Below, piece after piece: positions 59,433 to 64,000 of a stretch of DNA of 64,000 bases. Position numbers and translations under genes: made by a program. This DNA is from Streptomyces hygroscopicus (GTDB taxonomy: Bacteria > Actinomycetota > Actinomycetes > Streptomycetales > Streptomycetaceae), in contig NZ_LBMW01000017.1 in NCBI RefSeq assembly GCF_026168105.1, positions 1 through 64,000 on the forward strand, in the 5' to 3' direction. Numbering within the stretch: position 1 is the stretch's first letter; each line of letters starts with the position of its first letter. The notes under the pieces were generated by a model. That model did not search any database, was not told the DNA's origin, and worked only from the letters and a program-made list of their open reading frames with translations.

Positions 59433-60368
59433 ATGGTGGCCCCGCCGGACAACGACGTGCTCTGGGCACGCGCCCTGCACTTCCAGCACAACGGCTCGCC
59501 CGCGCTGTGCGGTGTCTCGCTGGGCGTGCGCGAGGGGGAGATCCTGGCCGTCACCGGGCCGCGGGGCAGCGGCAAGACGACCCTGCTGCAGTGTCTCGCT
59601 GGTCTCCTCCCCGCCCAGCGGGGCGAGGTCTGGTTCAACAGCACACCGGTGCACACGATGGGCGCGGTCACCCGTGAGCGGCTGCGCCGCGAGCGCTTCG
59701 GCTGGATCGATCCCGTGCCCGTCCTCCTCGGCGAGCTGAACGCCTGGGAGAACGCGGCCCTGCCGCTGATGCTGCGCGGCACGAGCCGCCGTCTGGCCAA
59801 GACGAGGGCCCTGGAGTGGCTGGACCGGCTCGACATCGGCGGCTGTGCCCGTAAGCGTCCCTCCGAGCTGTCCCGGGCCGAGCGGCAGCGCATCGCCGTC
59901 GCACGGGCGCTCGCCGCGTGCCCGACCGTGCTCTTCGCGGACGAGCCGACCGCCTCACTGCACCGCGCCGACGGCGCCCAGGTGCTGCGAACGCTGACCA
60001 CGGCGGCCCGCTCGCACGGCATCACGGTCGTCCTGGCCGCACACCACACGGACGCCGCGGACGTCGCGGACCGCACGGTGTCCCTGCTGGACGGACGGTG
60101 TGTGAAGACCGTCCATCTGCCACCGCTCTCCCCCGGACCGGAGGAACCGGAAGAACCGAAAGCACCGGCAGAGGGGGCTTCCCCCTCATCGGAGGGACAG
60201 GCCTCCCCCGAGACGGAAGACCAGGCCTCCCCCGAGACGGAAGGCCAGGCCTCGGCCCGACCGGATGACCAGGCCTGGGCCCGACCGGAAGACCGGGCCT
60301 CCCCCGAACCGCAAAGCCAGGTCTCCCCCGATTCGGAAGGCCACACAGAGTGCTCGCTCTCCGTCTAG
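59433..60368 (+). CDS. ABC transporter ATP-binding protein (LolD/MacB-like) with repeat tail
   Basis: A 311-residue ATPase. Walker A is GPRGSGKTTLL, Walker B is VLFADEPTASLH, and AAHHTDAADVADR holds the H-loop. The signature is LSRAERQRIAVARAL, lacking the usual GGQ. From about residue 255 it carries six degenerate octapeptide repeats (QASPETED-like), encoded by a 24-bp tandem repeat. The ATG at 59433 has GAGGT at seven bases. It overlaps the permease gene by 19 bp; together they form a FtsX-type exporter or envelope-remodelling system. Confidence 0.88.
   Translation: MVAPPDNDVLWARALHFQHNGSPALCGVSLGVREGEILAVTGPRGSGKTTLLQCLAGLLPAQRGEVWFNSTPVHTMGAVTRERLRRERFGWIDPVPVLLGELNAWENAALPLMLRGTSRRLAKTRALEWLDRLDIGGCARKRPSELSRAERQRIAVARALAACPTVLFADEPTASLHRADGAQVLRTLTTAARSHGITVVLAAHHTDAADVADRTVSLLDGRCVKTVHLPPLSPGPEEPEEPKAPAEGASPSSEGQASPETEDQASPETEGQASARPDDQAWARPEDRASPEPQSQVSPDSEGHTECSLSV
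60197..60340 (+). repeat. 24-bp tandem repeat, six units, inside the ABC ATPase gene
   Basis: Six units with the frame-preserving period 24 bp start at 60197, 60221, 60245, 60269, 60293 and 60317. Units 1 and 2 are nearly identical (CAGGCCTCCCCCGAGACGGA); units 3-6 are diverged. Confidence 0.92.
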
Positions 60369-61591
60369 CCCGCGGGGCCCGCCCCCTGGTCCAGCTCCGC
60401 CGGCTCCTGGTCACCGCGGCCTCCGCGGGCACGGGCTTCCTGCTGCTGTGCACGCTGGGGTACGCGTTGGGGCATCCGGGAGCGTCGGCCACCTCGACGC
60501 TGCGGCTGGCCTGGTGCCTCGCGCCCGTCGCCGCCACGGTGTACTTCGCGGTCGCCGTCGCCCGTACGGATCCGGGCACCCGCCCGCGGAGCGGTCTTGC
60601 GGCGATCGGCCTCGGCCCGGTCCGGCTGATGGCCCTCTCCGCGGTGACCACGGCCCTGTCGACCGCGCTGGGCTCACTGCTCGCGCTGCTGCTCTTCCTG
60701 CACCTGCGCGGGGGCCCGACGGGGCTGCCCTTCGTCGGCCCGACGGCGGGGTTCCTCGCCGCGGACCAGTCCCTGCCGCTGCCCGCGGCGCTCACGCTGC
60801 TCGCGCTGGTACCGCTCGCGGCGTCCCTGGCGAGCGCGCTGGCGCTGCGCCCGGCGGACGCACTGCTGCCTCGCGCCGCCCACGGCGATGCCCAGGCCGC
60901 CTCCGGCACCGACGACGCCACGGACGCGCAGCCCGGCGACCTCCGGGACCAGGCCCCGCTCCCCGACCTGCCCACGGCTCCCCGGCCCACCCCGGGCGGC
61001 CTCCCCTGGGGTGTGGCCGCCCTCGCCGCGGGGCTCGCCGTGGAGACCCAGGCGAGCCGCTCGGACGGGGCGCCGGGCCTGCGCCTGCCCGGCGGCGTTT
61101 CGGGCGGCCCCGCCACCGTCCTGGCGGGCTGGGCGCTGACCGCGCTGGGGCTGGCGCTGGCCGGGCCCGCTCTCGCCCATCTGTGCGGCCACTTGTTGCA
61201 GGCCGTGCGCCCCGGCGCCGTGCGGCTGCTCGCCGGGCGCGGTCTGCAGGAGGAGGCGCGGCGGATCGGGCGGCCGCTCGGGGTGGTGTGCGCGGTGGCG
61301 TCCGGGGCGTACGTCTTGGCGACGCAGTACGCCGAGACGCGCCCGTCCTTCGGGCCGCTCACCACCCTGGGCGCAGTGCTCGTGGCGGGCTGCACGGTGG
61401 CGACCCTGGCGACGGCCGCGCTGGAGGCGAGACAGGCACGGGCCGACACCCTCGCCGCCCTGGGACGGCTGGGCGCGCCGACCACGATGCTGCGCACCGC
61501 GGCGCTGCTGCGCGCCGGTGCCCTGGTGGTGGTGTTCGCGCCGCTGACGTGGGCGGTCGCGGTGCTGGCCGCAATGCCGGCGGCGGGCTGA
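60350..61591 (+). CDS. FtsX-like ABC transporter permease
   Basis: A 413-residue membrane protein with about eight hydrophobic segments (TGFLLLCTLGYALG, AVTTALSTALGSLLALLLFL, AALTLLALVPLAASLASALA, VLAGWALTALGLALAGPALA and others). Between the two halves is a ~60-residue hydrophilic Ala/Asp/Pro linker. It lacks a large extracytoplasmic domain. The GTG at 60350 overlaps the ATPase gene by 19 bp, implying translational coupling. Substrate unknown; no antibiotic or bacteriocin gene is adjacent. Confidence 0.85.
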   Translation: MLALRLARGARPLVQLRRLLVTAASAGTGFLLLCTLGYALGHPGASATSTLRLAWCLAPVAATVYFAVAVARTDPGTRPRSGLAAIGLGPVRLMALSAVTTALSTALGSLLALLLFLHLRGGPTGLPFVGPTAGFLAADQSLPLPAALTLLALVPLAASLASALALRPADALLPRAAHGDAQAASGTDDATDAQPGDLRDQAPLPDLPTAPRPTPGGLPWGVAALAAGLAVETQASRSDGAPGLRLPGGVSGGPATVLAGWALTALGLALAGPALAHLCGHLLQAVRPGAVRLLAGRGLQEEARRIGRPLGVVCAVASGAYVLATQYAETRPSFGPLTTLGAVLVAGCTVATLATAALEARQARADTLAALGRLGAPTTMLRTAALLRAGALVVVFAPLTWAVAVLAAMPAAG

Positions 61592-61692
61592 GACGCGGCG
61601 GCGAAGTTTCCTCGTCTCGGGCCGATGAGTTTCGCGTCGGCGCCCGGTCCATCTCTGCGCATGGACCACCTCACGACCGGGAGAGACCGCTC

Positions 61693-62100
61693 ATGTACCA
61701 GCAGATGATCTTCGTGAACCTGCCCGTCGTCGACGTCGAGGCGTCGAAGAAGTTCTTCACCCTGCTCGGCTACACGATCAACCCGCAGTTCACGACGGAC
61801 GACTGTGCCTGTGTCGTCATCAGCGACACGATCATCGCGATGCTGCTGGGCAAGCAGCGCTACGCCGACTTCACCACCAAGGAGATCGCGGACGCCACGA
61901 AGACCAGCGAGGTGCTGATCTGCCTGAGCGCCGAAAGCCGGGAGAAGGTCGACGAGTTGGTCGACCGGGCGCTCGCGGCGGGCGGCACGGGCAACCGGGA
62001 GGCGATGGACCACGGCTACATGTACGGCCGCGCCTTCGACGACCTGGACGGCCACACCTGGGAAGTCATGTGGATGGACCCGGCAGCGGTCCAGGGCTGA
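61693..62100 (+). CDS. VOC-superfamily (glyoxalase/bleomycin-resistance fold) protein
   Basis: A 135-residue single VOC domain protein: MIFVNLPVVDVEASKKFFTL, then LGYTINPQFTTDDCAC near the N-terminus and GRAFDDLDGHTWEVMWMDP at the end. It belongs to the VOC subgroup with a VVISDTI strand, often annotated as glyoxalase-like. Metal ligands are uncertain. The ATG at 61693 has GGGAG about ten bases upstream. Function unknown. Confidence 0.88.
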   Translation: MYQQMIFVNLPVVDVEASKKFFTLLGYTINPQFTTDDCACVVISDTIIAMLLGKQRYADFTTKEIADATKTSEVLICLSAESREKVDELVDRALAAGGTGNREAMDHGYMYGRAFDDLDGHTWEVMWMDPAAVQG

Positions 62101-62326
62101 GCTCGCGGGGGATGAACAAGGGCGCACCGGCGGTGGGTTGAGGAGGCTCGGGCCGCGTTCAAACGCGCGGGTGGTTAATGGGCGGGCAAAAGACGACGGG
62201 CATGCCGGACATCGGCGTTGACAGCCCTGAGCCGCCGCTTATAGACCTGTGAGCCACTTGGGGATGCTGTTGTTGCAGCAACGTCCCTCGAACCCCCCGC
62301 AGTTGCGCATCCCGCGAAGGGCAATC

Positions 62327-63016
62327 GTGTCCATATCCTTCCGATCCTCCCGCACCGCACGATCGGTGCGCATCATCGGCGTCGCCTCCGCCGCCGCCGC
62401 GCTCGCGCTCGGCGCCGCCGGCAACGCGCTCGCGTGCACCATCCAGGACTTCTCGGCCGCCGCTTCCTGCGACGCCAACGGGAAGGGCAGCATCACCGTC
62501 ACCGACAAGGACATCTCGGGCAAGAAGGCGGTCGTCGCGGTCTACCTCGAGTCGAACGGCGCGGACGCCAAGAAGGTCGGCGAGCAGAAGCTCACCGGCA
62601 AGGGCGCGACCATCACGTTTCCCGAGGACTGGACGTCCAAGGCCGAGTACCGCGTCCGCATCACCGTGAAGGGCATCCTCGACCAGGACCTCACGCCGAA
62701 CCTGATCACGCCTTCCCTGGCCTGCAAGGCCTCGGCGACCACTCCGCCGGCCTCCGGTACCCCGAAGCCGTCGGCCACTGCGACCCCGTCCTCGTCCGCC
62801 ACGCCGTCGTCCGCGCCGTCGTCGCCGGGCAGCACGGCCCCCGCCGCCACCGGGGACAACTCCCCCTCGCCGGCGGCCGGCAGCTCGAACCTGGCCGAGA
62901 CCGGCGCCAGCTCCAGCACGCCCATGATCGCCGGTATCGCCGGCGGCCTGGTCGTCATCGGCGGCGGCGCGGTGTTCTTCGGCATGCGCCGTCGCAGCGC
63001 GTCGAAGTCCGACTGA
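62327..63016 (+). CDS. Sortase-anchored cell-wall surface protein (LAETG)
   Basis: A 229-residue secreted protein. After an Arg-rich start (FRSSRTARSVR) comes a signal peptide core IIGVASAAAALALGAAGNAL with ACTIQDF near the mature start. A small beta-rich domain (to about residue 130) is followed by a Ser/Thr/Pro-rich stalk, the sorting signal LAETGAS, a membrane helix (MIAGIAGGLVVIGGGAVFFG) and a MRRRS tail. LAxTG is the class E sortase motif of streptomycetes. The GTG at 62327 follows GAAGGG. Confidence 0.88.
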   Translation: MSISFRSSRTARSVRIIGVASAAAALALGAAGNALACTIQDFSAAASCDANGKGSITVTDKDISGKKAVVAVYLESNGADAKKVGEQKLTGKGATITFPEDWTSKAEYRVRITVKGILDQDLTPNLITPSLACKASATTPPASGTPKPSATATPSSSATPSSAPSSPGSTAPAATGDNSPSPAAGSSNLAETGASSSTPMIAGIAGGLVVIGGGAVFFGMRRRSASKSD

Positions 63017-63039
63017 CGTCTTCACCGACCGTACGAGCG

Positions 63040-63074
63040 ACAGCGGCCCGCCCCCTCAGGGGGCGGGCCGCTGT
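63040..63074. terminator. Bidirectional terminator between convergent genes
   Basis: A perfect 16-bp GC-rich stem with a 3-nt loop (TCA) between the surface protein gene and the ABC ATPase gene. Confidence 0.88.
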
Positions 63075-63087
63075 CCACGCCGTGTGC

Positions 63088-64000
63088 CTACGCCCGGGAA
63101 GCGTCCCCGAGGACGACGACTTCCGCCGCGTCGAACACGACCCCGACCTCGTCACCGGGCTCCGGGGCCGCGCGCAGCGGGCATGCCGCCTCCAGCCGGG
63201 GCGACTGTTCCGGCATCAGGTGGACGGCGACATGGGTGCCGCGGAAGGTACGTGCGGCTACGGTACAGCGCAGTCCCTCGGACGCGTCCACGAGCCGTAC
63301 GCCCGCCGGCCGGACGAGCAGCGTGCCCGGTCCCTGCGGCGAGCCCTCCGGGACGGGGACCTTGCCCCACGGCGTGTCCGCCGTCCGACCCGCAACGGTC
63401 GCCTCCACCACGTTGTCGAAGCCGAGGAAGCGCGCCACGAACTCGTCCGCGGGCCGCTGCCACACCTCAAGGGGCGTACCGGACTGGGCGATACGCCCGT
63501 CGCGCATCACGACGACCCGGTCGGCCAGCGCGAAGGCCTCCCCCTGGTCATGGGTGACGGCGAGCACGGTGGTGCCCAACCGTCCGAAGAGATCACGCAG
63601 TTCGACCACGAGGCGCTCGCGCAGCGAACGGTCGAGCTGGCCCAGCGGTTCGTCCAGCATCAGCAGCCGCGGCCGTGGGGCGAGGGCGCGGGCGAGCGCG
63701 ACACGCTGCTGTTCGCCGCCGGAGAGCGCCGCGACGGCCCGGCGCGCGGCCCCGGGCAGCCCCACCAGGTCCAGCAACTCCCGTACCCGGGCGTCCTGTT
63801 CGGCGCGCGCGGCGCCCCGCATACGCAGGCCGAAGGCGACGTTCGCGCCCACGTCCCGCTGCGGGAACAGCTGGTGGTCCTGGAACATCAGTCCGACGCC
63901 GCGCCGGTGCGCGGGCACCCCGGTCAGGTCCCGGCCGTCGAGGAACACCCGCCCGGCATCCAGGCCCTGCAGACCGGCCACGGTTCGCAGCAGCGTCGAC
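63088..64000 (-). CDS. ABC importer ATP-binding protein, 5' end beyond window
   Basis: The last ~303 residues of a Fbp/ThiQ/CysA-like ATPase. STLLRTVAGLQGLDAG at the window edge is the region just after Walker A. Then come the Q-loop GLMFQDHQLFPQ, signature ALSGGEQQRVALARAL, Walker B LLMLDEPLGQLD, VTHDQGEAFALADR and a TOBE-like C-terminal domain. It should energise import of an anion, iron or thiamine-like solute; the permease and binding protein would lie beyond the right edge. The start codon is not in the window. Confidence 0.88.
   Translation of the reverse strand, partial: STLLRTVAGLQGLDAGRVFLDGRDLTGVPAHRRGVGLMFQDHQLFPQRDVGANVAFGLRMRGAARAEQDARVRELLDLVGLPGAARRAVAALSGGEQQRVALARALAPRPRLLMLDEPLGQLDRSLRERLVVELRDLFGRLGTTVLAVTHDQGEAFALADRVVVMRDGRIAQSGTPLEVWQRPADEFVARFLGFDNVVEATVAGRTADTPWGKVPVPEGSPQGPGTLLVRPAGVRLVDASEGLRCTVAARTFRGTHVAVHLMPEQSPRLEAACPLRAAPEPGDEVGVVFDAAEVVVLGDASRA

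Overview
The window is high-GC DNA from a streptomycete-type actinomycete. The evidence is frequent GTG/TTG starts behind GGAGG-like sites, a complete conservon (cvn) operon, a LAETG sortase substrate, and MEP-pathway and GABA/polyamine genes whose sequences resemble Streptomyces core-chromosome genes. I see no tRNA, rRNA, CRISPR array or intact transposable element.

Positions 1-3,000 carry the isoprenoid (MEP) cluster dxr, rseP-type site-2 protease and the first codons of ispG, all on the minus strand. Positions 3,000-21,200 hold a fatty acid, GABA and polyamine block. It contains an acyl-CoA dehydrogenase, an aldehyde dehydrogenase with a PucR-family regulator, a membrane-bound FtsK/HerA-type ATPase divergent from gabT, a PAP2 phosphatase beside a decayed chitinase gene, and a minus-strand operon of aldehyde dehydrogenase, potD, potA, potB, potC and a PuuB-like FAD oxidoreductase. 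The last six could together import putrescine-like amines, oxidise them to GABA and feed GabT and a semialdehyde dehydrogenase.

Positions 21,400-29,900 hold a NADAR protein, a DUF4190 membrane protein, adenosine deaminase, a GDPD phosphodiesterase, a five-gene conservon (sensor kinase-like CvnA, roadblock CvnB, DUF742 CvnC, GTPase CvnD and a GAF protein), a 54-residue protein and a PP2C phosphatase.

Positions about 29,900-54,200 form a hypoxia/dormancy-type island. It encodes a DosR/OsdR-like response regulator and a DosS/OsdK-like double-GAF sensor kinase (convergent neighbours), two tandem universal stress proteins, six CBS-pair+BON proteins, an Rv1733c-like membrane protein, a GNAT/acyl-CoA synthetase fusion, polyphosphate kinase 2, a GH65 phosphorylase, two cyclic-nucleotide-fold proteins without a DNA-binding domain, and a complete group-3b-like hydBGDA [NiFe] hydrogenase with its maturation protease. 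A palindrome close to GGGNCNTTCGGNCC recurs in or near the intergenic regions of this island and resembles the mycobacterial DosR box, so I propose these genes form one regulon. The island is rich in short tandem repeats and flanked by decayed sequence.

Positions 54,200-59,300 return to polyamine metabolism: a second PotD-like lipoprotein, an aldehyde dehydrogenase, an Lrp/AsnC regulator and a diamine or omega-amino acid aminotransferase. Positions 59,400-64,000 hold an ABC exporter pair, a VOC protein, a sortase-anchored surface protein and a partial ABC ATPase running off the end. The island therefore separates two halves of a polyamine/GABA neighbourhood, which suggests insertion or relocation.
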